From Acanthornis magna (taxonomy: Eukaryota > Chordata > Aves > Passeriformes > Acanthizidae): 64,000 nucleotides of DNA. Of this stretch, positions 12,637-26,700 are shown piece after piece (position 1 is the stretch's first letter; each line of letters starts with the position of its first letter). Below the pieces are notes generated by a model, which saw only the letters and a list, made by a program, of their open reading frames with translations, did not search any database and was not told where the DNA came from. Location of the stretch: assembly GCA_036785705.1 (NCBI GenBank), contig JAWUZG010000360.1, forward strand, positions 434,001-498,000. The letters are read 5' to 3'. The position numbers and the translations under genes were made by a program.

Positions 12637-12692
12637 GTGAGTATCCTTCTGATATCCAAGTGAGTATGCCCTTCTCCTTTGGATGTGAGTAT
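12637..12692 (+). repeat. Three spaced GTGAGTAT octamers (splice-donor-like)
   Basis: GTGAGTAT occurs at 12637-12644, 12660-12667 and 12685-12692, at spacings of 23 and 25 bp. The intervening bases are partly alike (CCTTCT, CCCTTCTCC), so a degenerate tandem duplication of about 24 bp is the simplest origin. Each octamer closely matches the vertebrate 5' splice-site consensus (GTRAGT). No upstream exon is recognisable, so use as a splice donor is only a possibility. Confidence 0.75.
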
Positions 12693-12965
12693 GAAGTCAT
12701 TCTGTGAATGGCTTCAGTGTGCAAAGCCATGACATGAACAAAAGCTGAAGCACAGCCCCTGCCAAGTCCAGCATTGCTCCCAAAACATCAACAGTGACAC
12801 ACAGAACTCAACTCCAACTGGTGCTTCAGGCAGCTGCCCTGCCAGCCACTCAGACAGGGAGATGAAGAAACCTTGAGTTTTTCTGTCTGGCCTCCAGGGA
12901 AGTGAGCAGTCATAATCTGAAATGTGAGAACATTCCTTTCCGTTGTAAGAATTCCACTGTGACAG

Positions 12966-13083
12966 TTTGGGTTTTTTTTTGTTTTGGGTTTTTTGTTTGT
13001 TTGTTTGTTTGTTGTTGTTTTTGTTTGTTTGCTTGTTTGTTTGTTTGGATTTTTTGTGTGGTTTTTTGTTTTTTTTTTTTTTT
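12966..13083. repeat. (GTTT)n and poly(T) low-complexity tract
   Basis: About 118 nt composed almost entirely of T and G. GTTT units dominate, with short T runs and a final T14. A small frame over it (12902-13093) encodes a Phe/Cys/Val-rich string that simply reflects the repeat. Confidence 0.9.
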
Positions 13084-16000
13084 AGGAGAATAGGGGCCTG
13101 TTTGACATTTCTGTTCTAGTCACACAAAGGTGAGTGGCCCTCTAAAAGGTGGTGTTCTACCAACACAGAAAACCAGAAACTTTCAGCAGTTCTCATGCTG
13201 ACAGGTTTGTCCTGAAGACCGATTTTGTCTGGTTTTAGAGCCCAGCTGATGAGAGCACAATTTCCTGTGTCTCAAGGAAACTCTGCCAGAGAGCAGCCCT
13301 GGAAAAAAGGGTGTTTTTAATTAGGTTTACTTTTCTTTCTAGCTGACTCTAGACCTGCTGAAGAGGGAAAATGTATAAACCTTTGTATGCAAATTCATTG
13401 AGCAGCTGGGGATAGCTCTCTTCATTTCTTTTTAGCTCTTTGCTTCAGTGTCATGCAGGATATTTAACTGTGATGTTTTCTTCTTCCAGACAGGAAAACA
13501 ACTGGGTAGACCCATTAGAGACCAAAAAATTCGCTACCATAGCCCTTGATGCCCGGGTTGATCATAACCACACACTTTCTAGACCAAAGTCAGATACTAC
13601 AGTGTGGAATTTAAGAACAAGATGGGGAAACCCAGGACCAAAGTTAAAAAGCAAAAAATAAAATAGTGCAAGTTCTCAAAACCATTTAAAAAGTAGTTAA
13701 AGCAAATTAAAATTAAAAATTTAAGGGTCGTGATGCATCCAAACAGTGGGGAGAAAACAGAAATTATAATACAAACAACAAATGAGAGGAAACTGAGGTA
13801 GAAATGAGCTCCAGTGTTCTTACTCTCATGTGAAGCACACAGTGTGGACAACCCAGATTATGTGCTACAAGTATTACAAAGCCAAAAACCAAAATTATCT
13901 GAACAGCAACCCTTGAATATATATGCCCAAGATGTGAACACAAGAACATAAATGAACCAACTGGATCAGTGATTCAATCACTGGCAGTAAATTCTGAGCA
14001 CTTGGTTTGGTAACATTATCTAATTTCTTACTTCTCATTGCTTATTTCAAACTACAGATCACGGGACTGACAAAAAATGAAACATCAGAATTTTCATAGA
14101 TGAGTAGCTGGCTGTATAGTATTCACTGTCTGGCAATGAAACAAAAGCAGATCAAAGCTACAGTTACAGATCAAATACACAAGAAAACCTCTAATTGGGG
14201 CTTTTTTCATCAAAGTCACACACACACATGTGGAATTAACATGAGTAATTAATAATCCAGGCTAAGGTGAGTCAAGCAAATTCTAGACATACATCCCAGA
14301 GAGCTGTTCTATTTCTCTTTAGAACCACCAGAGAGAAATGGCCTTTTCTAGATCATGAGTCATCTTATTTTAAAGTGGCTGTCTGGTTTAGATTTGATGT
14401 AGTTCATCCCAGCTTACGTTTTAACCTCTGACTGCAAAAAGAGTCCAAACAACCTGCTTTGAAATAGATATCTATCTTAAAAATATCCAAAATTCCACAG
14501 AATAGATTCCACCTCTAAGGCAAGGCCCATCATGGTGAGCAGAAGTTTACTCTAAATATCAACACATTTGACAGCTTTAGCTGTTTCGTGAAAGCTCAGC
14601 TCATCCTCATCTTTGTAAACTTTAATGTCAGTTCTGAAAAAAAGCTCTGCAACAGTTACGCAACAATGCTTTTGACTTTAGCCCTTGAAAAATAAGGTCC
14701 ATGACAGTCATAAAAATGTGATGATCTTCTCTTCGTCTTTTTTTCTCTAATAGGGTTGAGTTATTGTGGCACAGCTTAGCCTTATACAGGCAGATCCACC
14801 ACACTTTGTGAGAAATAACACCACAAATCCAATGATTTGAGGTGGTAGAATTTATGATGTGCATCTTGGGTAAATATTTTCCCCTCTAATTTCTCAGAAC
14901 TTATTTTCTTTTAGCAGAGATGAGTATCTCAGTACGTCCAAAATTTGGAAGTCTATCTTTTTGTAAACTGCAGTTTTATACTTCTCATCGCACATAATAG
15001 CCAGAAAGGTCTGACTGAAAAAAAAGCTGAAACATGAATGAAATGTTTCACTACATATCCAAACAATGTATTTGGACCCTAAGTTCATTAAATTAATAGT
15101 TCTAAACTCAAGTGAAGAGTTTGAAAGCGGTATGTCTGTAGTATGCCTACAGATACAATTGGCAATGACAAAAATAAGGAAGGTCAACTTCAGAATGTGA
15201 AAATATTTTACACCAAATTCTTCCCCTGTCTTTCCTACAAAAGTCACATGTAGTGCAGGGAACTGTGTACTTGTTATCGGTGCAGTGTGACCAGCAGCCT
15301 CAAAATCTCTGTTTCTCTTGAAGCTCTTTGGGTGACAAAATGGGGTTAACGCCCAACTGATATGAGCTCTTCTGTGACTTCAGCATGAATGTGTGACTGT
15401 AACTCAGCAGTCTCAGAACATGGATCATAATTAAGACACAGTTTCAGAAAGCAAAAATTGGAGGAAGATATGACATGAAACACTACCCAAACAGCACTGA
15501 TTACATCAGGATGCAATAATCCAAATACCAATAGTCCAAAGATTTATTATCCCTAGAAGAGAACACCTTTTGACCAGATGGTGTTCCAGACTCTGCCTCA
15601 CACCTTGGAGGAGCTCAAGAAGGAGCTCAGGTCTGAAATTGCTAATTTCTCATCTATACAACTGAAATGGGTAATTCATCATCTATGCTTCCTTTCCCCA
15701 GCTGAAGCTGAGAGAAGATTTATTTGGAGAAATTCCAACTGATTCATTTTAAAGAGCAATAACATATGCCAAAAGATTAGGACAGTGTAAGAGGTAGTTT
15801 GAGATCCTAGCTGAAAGAACAAATATTATTAAAAATAACACAACATAATGAAACCACAAGTTTTCTTCCGAATTCTAAGTTTCCAGAGAAAAGCATGAGA
15901 TTCCAAATGCAGAGAGATTAGACAAGTATTTAAAATAAATACAAATGACATGTCAAGTGAGCTTGGGTAAATACAGTGCCAGGTAACTGAAGACAGTCTA

Positions 16001-18276
16001 GAATTTGGTGTATTATAAGCCTACCTTCTCCAGTACTAAAGATCAGGATTTAGGAGACTTTATCGAACTTTAGTAGTGCATGTTATTGCATTACTCTGGG
16101 GGGAGGAAGGAGACATGAGGAACAAGGGAGGGACCAGTATGGGAATTCCACACCCATACTTTATTTTTAAAAAATACTGTAAGAAAGGCTCAATGCAACT
16201 TGCTTGCCAGATAACATAGCATCTGTCTTGCTTTGTTTAAATAAAAAGTCTTACTAATGTTGCATCTAATCTAGAATTTAAAGAGGCTAAAGATTTTCCA
16301 GTAGTATGCTTTTATTCTGCTGAATGTTTTGAAACACAGAAAGAGGAGCTGCCTCAAATATTTATTCACTGTCCACTCAATTCTTTAGAAAAGGAAGATC
16401 TAAAAGCGTATCTGGCAGCCTATTTCTGTGCAGGAGCACTCAAGGACTTGTCATCTGGCATAAGCAAGCCTAATAATGCTGAGTCCCTTCTACTTTTTAT
16501 TTCTGCAAAGGACTGAATCCAGAGATTAACTGTAACATCTTTCAACTACAGGCTCACATATTCATGAATAACAACAAGAAAATCTAAATCAGTACTTAAT
16601 TTTTTGCGGCATCTTCAAGAGCAGCATGTTAGAAACTATAATAGTCCAGACACAGGAGTCATTCTACAAGCTGATTCTGAAATACTGCATATATAGTTTT
16701 GAAGGGTTTTAGGAGTTCTATTATTTAGGTTTGGGAAAATAAGCTCAGCTTGGTTTTAGGTTGTTATTTTGACAGATAATTTAGATAGCAGGCAATTTCA
16801 ATATTTTTCATAGTAAACCACAGACTGCAAAGTTATGTTAAGAAAAATATGTCAAATATGTGCAATAGCAAGAAGCAATACAACATCATTTAAAAACAAG
16901 GTATTAAACATAGGTAATTTAGGTATAGTGCTGGGCCTATAGATGTGTGCTGGAACCCTACTTTTGCTCAGCTTTGACTGCTGTCCAAACCTAATGAAGA
17001 CTTGGAGGACCCAGGAATAGGCTTTGACTGAATGATGAAGTACAGTAGAAGAGAAAATGAGCCTTGCTATGGCCCTGCCTTTTCAGTGTAGAGGTCAGGA
17101 GCCAGACCCACTCTGTGCAAGTCCATCACCATCTATAACCCAATTCCCTCCTTCTGTGTCCTGGAAAACATTTGCAATGCACAAGTCACTTAACATCCAA
17201 AAGAGGCTTCCCACTGGCTACAACAACTTGTTTTGGCAAAGTGGGCACAGATTCAGGTTATGATTCATTCCTCAGCCTTTTCCTGCACATGTGGCATGGA
17301 ACTGATAAGTACCTTGCAAGCCTCATGATTGTCAGTAGCCCTGGTGTAACCTGACTGCTAACAGTGACAGCGGGGGCCACAGCACTGGGTACTCAGTAGC
17401 CTCATATAATAAGCAGAACTGTTTAAACATCTAAGAAATACAGAATTAAGGGGTTGTTGTAGCCATTACTGAAGAAGCCAAATACCAGAAGTATGCAGCT
17501 CTAAGAAAAATAATGTCATTACTCACATTCTAGCTTCTTTTACCTGAACCTTATTGAACACATTGGTTAAAGGCTTGCGACCTCTTTTTCCTGAAATTCA
17601 GAAGAGTAAATGAAGAATAAAACTGATGCTAAATATGCAGTTATATTTTAAGCTTTATTCATATATCTTAAGTGCAAATATCATATATCTATATCTGCAA
17701 ATATTCTAGGAAATGCAACGTGCATTTGAATTTTTAAGCCGTTATTTATCGTAGACAAATTCTGAATTCATCACTCTAAATGCTGGCATATGAAAACTGA
17801 ACTGTTCTAACCACATAGAATACTGTGAAATACTTCTTTTTCTATCTTTTCTTTTTGTTCTTTCTTAAGAAATTAAGACAGGTTGGAGATCTCAACATTG
17901 CTTTATGGATTCATTTTTAGCACTATCAAAATTTTCATTTCAACTTTTAATTGGTCTATCTATTATGCTATAAAAACAGTATAATTTTGTTTTTACATTA
18001 TGTAAATGATAATACAAAATTCAGAAATAAATACTCTCAATAGAATAAAAAATGAAATACACACCTTCCTATTAATATTCTGATTCTGAAGAATCTGCAT
18101 ATCTCAATGTAATGTGTCTGATGAAAAGAAACACAGACCTGATTTTGAATGAGATCTGCTTGAAGTAGGGCATGGGCAATGTAAATGCTTTCAAATCATT
18201 CATCCAATTACAATTACATCAAATCAAAGTGAGATAAATGAAAACTAGAAACTTTGCAGATACTATTTAAACAGAT
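13084..18276. other. Non-coding stretch, 5.2 kb, no gene recognised
   Basis: Unique AT-rich DNA. The longest frame, 117 codons on the minus strand at 14894-15247, is not recognised and is hydrophobic in a way expected from T-rich sequence. Weak dyads exist (for example GAACACC/GGTGTTC near 15,560), and a T/C-rich patch lies near 17,830-17,870. No transposon ends were noticed. Confidence 0.55.
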
Positions 18277-18310
18277 CATAAAAGGAATAAATGCACGTAT
18301 TCCTTTTATG
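18277..18310. other. Perfect 13-bp stem hairpin with 8-nt loop
   Basis: CATAAAAGGAATA (18277-18289) is followed after the loop AATGCACG by its exact reverse complement (18298-18310). One wobble and one further pair could extend it outward. At about 15 pairs it is too short for a normal microRNA precursor. There is no T run after either arm, so a terminator reading is not supported. It may be a small inverted duplication or a binding dyad. Confidence 0.88.
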
Positions 18311-20273
18311 GTGCACTGGACATGGTTGAGAAAAAGTCAATGATCTGATTAGTAAGAACTTACATATACTCACCAAAATAATACAAACAGTATATCTTGG
18401 CTTCAAACACCTATATAGTTATATCATTTCAGGAAATTTTACTGCAATAATGCTTTTTATATGTAGCTGTCTCTGACAGAACCGAATATATATTGAGGCG
18501 ATACATGTTTGAGAAAATTACCATGGGCTAAGCTTAAGTGTTAGCACCTCAGCTGAACTGCTGTGCCTGCCTTAAGTTTTGAATTGTCCACAGTGAAGCA
18601 ATCAAATTATTTTAAAGCTTTTCTACAATTAGACTCCAAGCACTTCATTTTATTTCCAGCTAACATCAAAATTCCTGCCATAAACACAGAAGTCCCATAA
18701 GAAATAGGAATCAGAGTGGCTGCAATATGGTAATGGACTGAGCATTGAATCCGTGTTATAAAACCCGGATTCACTTCCCAGTGTTCTTGGATTTCCTTCA
18801 GCACCTTTCTGCACCTCACTGTGGTTTTTTTCCTGGTTGCCTTAGCTGTTACCATTATATATTTGAGGCAGAGACCATTTCACATATGTGTTTAGGCAGT
18901 TCTACAGGGTGGCACTACCGTAAATTCAAGCCTTTTGATGCTATTGTAGAATTAATTAGAATGCAAAAATAAAAGCTTAAGATGTTTTCTGTATGTCACC
19001 GTTTCCATCCTGAAGTGTTTTGTACTTTTACCAGTGCCATCCAATAAACCATTCTTACAAAGACTAAATGTTGTTAATCCCTTAATCGAAATATATTTTC
19101 AATTTATTAACATGAAATTTACACAGGAAGTAATTTTAAATACTTACTAAATATTTACTTGTTTACTTACCATGATCTTATGAATTATGAGGGATTAATG
19201 GTGTGAGCTGAACTGATATTAAAAAAAGTTTTAAAGCATTTCTGCTTTAAGGGGTTTTTTTAAAATGTCTTCATCAGCATCTGTGACTTTTTTGAGGGAA
19301 AGGGGGAGAGAACTACATTTGATTATGTAAATCTGCTAATATAGTTATCCCTACTGAATCAGCTGTCTTGGCATAATATTTTAAACCAGAAAGCAGTCCT
19401 TTCTTAAACAAGAAACATTCTCCTCAAAGTGAGAGCTGAGATCTGTGTCTCTCATCTCATTTCCTGTCTTTCTAATTTTTAATCAAAATAGATGAAGTCA
19501 TTGCTTAAAATGGGTATTCAGTCACATGAATATTGTGGAACTGGTAGAACATAGATGTTTAGTAGTAGAAGAGAAGCATGACAGAGGTTAAATCCCACTG
19601 ATCTCATTCCTTATCAGAGCCAATGGATCGTATTCACATGACCTCAAGGGGATCTCACATAAAGACTATGAACCACAAACAACCCCCTCTATCCTCCCCA
19701 GCAGTACAAATTGGCTAAACTACTACACAAACATCTAAAAAAATAAATCTTTATTCTGCAAAGTGTTGAATGCTCATACTGTAATCTCAGCAGAAACACA
19801 AGCACATAGTTCAGGGCGCAGCTGAAACAGCATCAGAGTGCTCTGCACGTGCCTCACTAAGTCTTAAGGACACCGAATTGCAAACATCCTCTTTTAAACA
19901 CATACAAACACACTCAAAGAGCAGGAAAAAGATTTCCCTCTTTTGATTAAACATATTTCTGATATTTCTGCATCATACAAACTTCAAAGCACTTTTAAAT
20001 GTGAACACTCCTAATCAATACTGAGTAATTTTAACTCCCAAACTGACAACAGTTAATATTTATTTCTTATACCAATCTAAATATTTTATCTCAAGTCCGT
20101 TTTAATGTTTCCTGTGACCCTGCCTCTTTGAGGATAGGAAAGAAATATGATCCTCATGAGGCAGACACAGTTTTACCTGTTGTAGGAGACAATATCGCAT
20201 AAGCACTCCCAGGGAAGATTGGCAGTGCTCTTTCAACCTGTCTTGCTGTCACCAGATGTCAAATTGATAGTCA
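18311..20273. other. Non-coding stretch, nothing recognised
   Basis: AT-rich unique sequence. An 8-bp dyad TGAATCCG/CGGATTCA is at 18746-18773. No frame encodes a recognisable protein. Confidence 0.6.
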
Positions 20274-20718
20274 TGGTGGGTTGACATTGGCTGTACACTG
20301 GGTGCCCACCACTCTACCATTCGCCTCCCCAGCTGGACAGGGGACAGAAAATATAATGAAAGGCTCGTGGAGGGGAAAGATAGGGACAGGGATAGTCACT
20401 GACCAGTTACTGTCACGGGCAAAACAGGTGAGTCACAGGGAAATTAGTACAATTTATTACCACTCACATCAGACTAGGACAATGAGAAATGGGGCTATTC
20501 TCACACTTCCCTCTGGCTGAAGTCGCACAGCTTTTTATCTCCCACTTCTCGACTCTGGTATCCCAGAGGTGCTATCACTGTCTCTGATGGCTTCGGCCTT
20601 GGCCTGCTCGTGGCTCCATCTTGGAGCCAACTGACTCTGCTGGACATGGGGAAGACTTTTCACAGAAGCCACCCCTGTAGCCCACTCTGTAATAACCTGG
20701 CCACACAAACCAAATACA
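20274..20718 (-). mobile_element. Solo LTR of an avian endogenous retrovirus (probably ERVL-like), minus strand
   Basis: Read on the minus strand, the element starts TGTATTTGGTTTG (complement of 20706-20718) and ends near GTCAACCCACCA (complement of 20274-20285). I recognise both ends, and internal blocks such as GGGCAAAACAG and GAAGCCACCCCTGTAG, from a common LTR family in bird genomes. Only the LTR is visible. No retroviral gene remnant, primer-binding site or second LTR lies beside it, so it looks like the product of LTR-LTR recombination. It is about 445 bp. My memory of the family is that full copies are longer, with a repetitive middle that is absent here. No clear target-site duplication was found, and the exact 3' dinucleotide is diverged. 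Family level (ERVL, class III) is from memory and less certain than the LTR call. Confidence 0.75.
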
Positions 20719-23700
20719 CCAATTTATGTATTATATTACAGGAGCTGACACAAATTTTGTTACTGCACAAGTATCAAAGTGCACTTTCCCATTGTGATGC
20801 ACCAGCTTCACAGAAGTGATAGTGCAGGAATGTGGTGCTCTCATTTTTCCAAAAGAGATGGGCTTCCCAACAAGACTATGCATTTTCGACAACAGAGCGC
20901 CTCTAGGGAATACCCTAGGAATGTGGTTCCCTTAACACCCTCAGAAAGGTACGCCATCTTGCATAACAAAAGCTGTTCTCTACATGAAAGAGTATTACAA
21001 CACCGCATCAAGCAAAAGAACACAACTTCAGTTTCTTTACAGCGAAATGAAAGCTAGTGAGTCAGTCCCATTTTCATTTTCCTGCGATGCTATATGTAAC
21101 TGATAAATTGTCACAAGAATAAAACATAGATATAAATATTTCTTCCGCATGGAACCACCCATTCAAATTGTAAGAAAGAACCCAAACATCATCAGCAGTA
21201 CTCAATGATGTAATTAGAGTATAGTAAGTATACTGTGAATGAGTTTGTTCTCCAATTTGTTTTTCTGCTTGCAATCATAACATTGCCTGAGCCTAACTTT
21301 TTGTATCTAATGTTCCATTAGTACCCAGCATTCTAGCTCAGGTTATTTCCTGAAATTCTCTTGCAATCCACAAGGCCACACAAGGTCAGTACTTTCAGAT
21401 ATTGAACCACTGCCATCTGAAGACATTCCAGCTGTGAGGGTTAGCTAGTTTTCCTGCCATGAACATCTCCTTCATTTACAAGATTGCTTTCTCCACATTT
21501 CCCTTTTCACTCAGTAAATGAAAATTACATGCATCTCTGTTTTAATGAGGAAAAAATAGAAACTGAAGATTTCATGTCAGAACTCCAGTGTTTCAAATAA
21601 GACTGTTTTCCTTCCTCCCCCCTATTCTTAATGCTCATTTCTCTTTTCCCCTGTGTTCATTAAACTGTCCTGTCTACGGTAATATGGATCAAAGTCCACT
21701 CAGAATTACACAGCCCTAATGCAAAATGATCTACAAAGAACTTCATAATGCTGCTTAATTTGCCGATCTTTAGGGTAAGTTGCCCAAGATACAGAGATCC
21801 CATTCGCATATCAGCTTTCCTAATGACTGGAACTCAGTTCTTAGATTAGTCCATCAGAAAGAATACTCATCAAGGTTAATTTAATCAGGTGTAGATAATG
21901 TGTTGAAATAGTCTCCAGTCAATGGAGAAAAAAATATCCACCAGCAAAGCCTAATCTGACTGTTCTGACTCCCTCTGTGGAGGACAAATGCCATCTCCTC
22001 CACTGAGTATAGACGGGGCTGATGGAGATCAGCCTTACTGAGCTAATGTCAGCGTTCACAAGGAGCTCCTTCAAGTTTATTTCCTCATCTCTGTTTTCCT
22101 TTTCTCAGGCTTTACTGTCAGAGGACAAAACTGCTGCCAAAACTCAGACCCCAGAGGACTTAAGGAATATTTAAGTAGTCTCCATACCTACAGAGTGTAT
22201 ACATTTAGCCAGTTCTTTCTGAAATTGAGATGCATGGAAATGTCACATTCCAGACATCAAAATCTCACTGCAGTGGAGCAGCCTAGGAGATCAAAATCAA
22301 ACTATAACTAAAAGCTTAGATAGAAACACAGAATTTGCAAAGCAAACTAAAATCTGTACATCTGGGAAAAAAATCATATGCACATTTTTTGCTGTGCAGG
22401 TGACAAGCACAGAACTTTATGGGATACAAACACAGGTCCATGCTGGTGGACTTTTACATGCATGTATGCCACTAAAAATTAAGATGTGGGTGTGGGTACT
22501 GACCATGCTCACCCATGCAAGTGTGCTCAAAAAGACTTTTGATGACATGAAAACAGCATCAGTGCATAGCTATTTATGACTTTAAGGTGGCCTCCTGCAT
22601 CTTATAAATTTCTGAAGCAACTAAGAGTTGAGAAAGGAAGCTGGTGCTGTGATGTTGATCATAGCATCATCCTGGGCGCCTGCACAGTCGTGCAGGAAAA
22701 GGCGAGCCCCTAAAGCCAAGCAGCAGTGTCACTTCTTCCCAGCATGCAGTCTTCAGAAGCAGGCACAGGGAACATATCAAGAATATAGCAAAGATGTGTA
22801 GGAAAAAAAAATCACGAGGAATGGACACCAAGATCTATGTAATAAAAGATCAGTCTTTGTTACTTCCTTGGTTCCTCTGATATTCAAGGGCACCACAGTC
22901 TCACAAAGCATTGACCTTCCCAGCAGCCCCACATGGGTGAGAAGTACTCCCGTCCCTCCACGTGGGGACATGAGGTACGAGTGATCAAGAATAATGAGTC
23001 TGATGCAGCCTGGGATGTGGCCCTGAGAAGTTTGGCCAGCTGAGATGAGAACTGAGGAGCCATCTTCTGGCTCCTCATTCAGCTCCTGAAGAGAGAACCA
23101 GGGACTCAGTCAAGTAAGACTTGCAAGTTACGGCCTGAAAGCACCAAGGAAAAGACTATAGATCTCTCTAAATCCTGAGTGAAGCACCACCTTTCCATAT
23201 TTTTCACTAATATTTCCATGAATATTTCTTTCCACAGCTATAACCATCAACTCAACTAGATTTTCCTGTGGTACGTGGAGAGGGAATTCCCCACAATTAG
23301 TAAGAATATATAAAATTTAGTTTCCTTATTTGAAAGTATGTAACATCTAATTCCCTGATTGCCATAGGTCATATAACTATGTTCAGAAACACCAAAATAG
23401 GAAAACATACTTGCCATAAATTGTTCTTTTCAAAACATACCACCAGCTAAAGCATGGTATTAAAGCTAATTTTAACATAATCTGAAATAGGATCAGAATA
23501 AGGATCACATTTCCCATGTTACATCTATTTTCAGGTTTAAAATATTCAAAACAAAAATGTTTACTTTTCCTAAATTTAAAAGCAACATGCATGGCAAACT
23601 ATATTCTGGCCAACACTGCTCATCAATTGAACATTTCAGGGTTTTTCTGGACATACAGAGCTCTCACTGCAATGAATCAGGCAGAGCTGAATATAAATTT

Positions 23701-26700
23701 TTACCTAGATCCAAACAGAGGACTTAATAATTACTAGTGAAGGAATACTTTCAAATTCTTGTTTTATTTCATTTCTCATTTTTAGTCACATTTTCTCTGA
23801 GCTTTAAGAATGACTTTAGGCTATTCAGTTTAAGCAAACCTGGCTGGATTAATCAACAGCATCACACATTTTGTACCAGACCAAATATTGATCCATGAAG
23901 AGGTATTTCTGAAGGGTATTAGAAATGGAAAACTTCCATGTGTTCTTTTCTGTAACTCGTTCACCTATCTCTATACAAAATTGAAGTTTCATTTATGGTT
24001 TTTACAGTTTGGTCTAGACTTACTCTGAAAAAGTATTCAGGAGATGCACACAGAAATTACCATGCCTTTAGGAATTTGAAAGTATAAATCTGCACTTTTA
24101 AACTACAAATATCCATTTCAATACTTACAAATAAAATAATAAGCCATTTTATGATTTCTATTTAGCTTGTTTTTCAGAAAAACCAAAGTAAAAATTTTTA
24201 AAAATTGGGAATAACAATCCCACCAAAAATTTAAGGATCCGATCTTTCAAGAAAACCCAGACTCAGTTGAAAACTTGATCATTGATGCCCATTCCTGATT
24301 TCAAGGAGAATTAAAAGCACAGAAAACTTCTTTACAGGACTCCTTATTATATTGTGTTCTTTGTTGTGCTTTGTGAGAACTCAGTAAAATTAATAATTTC
24401 AGCTTAGAAAGATGAGACATTCTGTGCCTTAGCTGGAAGCTATCTTCCTTGTCTATTATTCAAACATTCAAAAGGATATAACACAGAGTTTAGTTTCTGG
24501 CCTGGCAACATTTCTCAGCTGCTTTACATGAGGTTTGCTGCTAATAACTAGACAGGATGTAAAGAACTAAGGAACATCAAAAAGTGGTTCTAGGATAAAT
24601 ATGTTTCACTGCCAACACAGGAACTGAGCATTTGTGCAAATCTAAGACAGAGTTTGGTTTTCTTTAGGAACTGATTCTTTATCGATGCTTCTAAACATGA
24701 ACAGTTTCCATAATGCATTCGGTATATTAAATTACCAGCTTAGCTTTCAAGCAGAGTCTACTGTCACAAGTCTGTTCTACCTCCCATACGTTCCAAACTT
24801 CAAAGATTTTTCAAATATCTGTTTTGGTCCCAGTGCTATTCTATTGAGAACAGGCCCAAACAAAATTTGTAAGACAAAGGTAATGAAATTACAGGATATG
24901 TCACTTTGATCTGTTTTCTTCAGTGCACCACACAAACCAGACCCTGAAAAGTACATCTGAAGATAAACAGCTCATACACTGTTGAAGCACTGTGCATTTT
25001 CAGCATTCCCTGTGCTGAAACAGCCTTGAGTGGGCTATGTAGATAAATGAACACCATGAAAAGCACAGACAGATCTGCTTGCAAGATACTTAACACTGCC
25101 TGTGGGATAAACATTCATACAAGTCAAGACTCCACTGAGTATATAGAAATTAAATATATCATTTGGAAATACAATAAACAAAAATGTTTCACAAACTTAG
25201 AGCTGATCTGAGAAAGTGCAGATTAAGCCGAGTACAATCTTCTAAAGGTACAGAGCCTCCTGCCACCGCAGCAGTGTCTGCAGACTCCTGATTTCACCAA
25301 ATGTGCCCCAGTTTCCATGCCACGTACATTATCCTATATGTTGTGCAGCAAATTGAGTGAAAACATGGATGAAGGCACAGGTCAGTGCTGGCTTTTGCTG
25401 AGGTGGAGTGCAGTGACAGTGTACTTGGGTGAAAAAACACTGGAGAGGCATTTCCTCCCTTCCAGATGACTGGCAGCAGGGAAGTGATACAGCCCTAAAG
25501 CACAGGTGCCCTCATCCAAAGAGAGGGACTTGGGTCACTAAAAGGACCTGCAAGAAACAGGGACAGCTACTTGTCTTCCTCAAGCTGACTGGTTAGTGAG
25601 AAGGAGCACCATTCACTCCCAACACATGCACCTTTCACATCAGCTTCCGCAGATCGTTTTCTCTTCCTTCTCAAGCCAGTATAGATTAAACAGATTTACC
25701 AGAGATTCCACGGTACACGTGAAAGATGATTGACATCGAATCACTGTGACCCCCAAATCAGTTACACCCTAAAAGGTCAAAAGCAGCACACTTTGTTTAA
25801 CAGATTCAAAAATCTGACTGTGACTTACTGTCCTTTCAATACAAACAGTTGTATTTACTGACAAATTGGCATTGTTTTTCCAAAGAAGAATCTCTTTCCT
25901 TATTTCAAGACCAAGGCCAAACCAAAACGATCTGAACTGCTACTTAGACACAGATCAAATATAATATCCCTAAAGGTCATGTCAAGAGCCATCCTTCAAG
26001 GTTAGCTGCATTAGATGATGACTATAAACAAGTAGATAACAATAGCTAAATAGACATTTGCTTTTTGCAACACGTTCTCACTGGCATCAGTAGATCTGCT
26101 AATGGGAGCAAGTGCAACTCACTAGGATGTGTCTGCTAGGACAGCAGAGGGGGCATTGCCCATTTTGCTTTAGAAACACACAGCAGTGAAGGAACAGGAT
26201 GAGGATTGCATAAGAAAAAATCACATTTGCTGAAGAAATTGCACCTGACTTAAAGAAGGCCTAAAAGACCACTTTTCCAGTTTGTTTCTAGGATAAGATG
26301 GTTATGAGGGTGAAGCATATGAATAGCAAAAGGCTTATTTTTTACCTTTTCTCCTCAGCTGAGTTTTCACAGCACAGACTAGGAGCACAGTCAATAAGGT
26401 CTGGATGAATATTGCAAAATTAATTAGGAAACTGCAAAGGAAACAGCCAGGAAACTGAAAATTAAGCAGATCAAACAGGAGGTCCACATATCGACCATGG
26501 TCAACATCCAGGGAGAAAACTTTCACACATCTTTCAGTCTCACACCTTCACAGTGGCAAAAGACTGCAGTATGACCATCTCCTACTTTGCTGAAAACAGC
26601 TGCTAATAGCTCCAGCACCAGAAAATCTAGAGAAAAATTGTTTTCCTAGGAAGCTCCTTTCATCTCTATAGGTCTTGGACACCATTAAGTCACACTTGTA

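Noticed and set aside
12357..12707. 116-codon frame as a gene
   Set aside because: Its C-terminal part runs through the GTGAGTAT degenerate repeat and the rest has no family resemblance.
14894..15247. 117-codon minus-strand frame as a membrane protein
   Set aside because: Hydrophobic residues reflect T-rich codons. No convincing topology, family or context.
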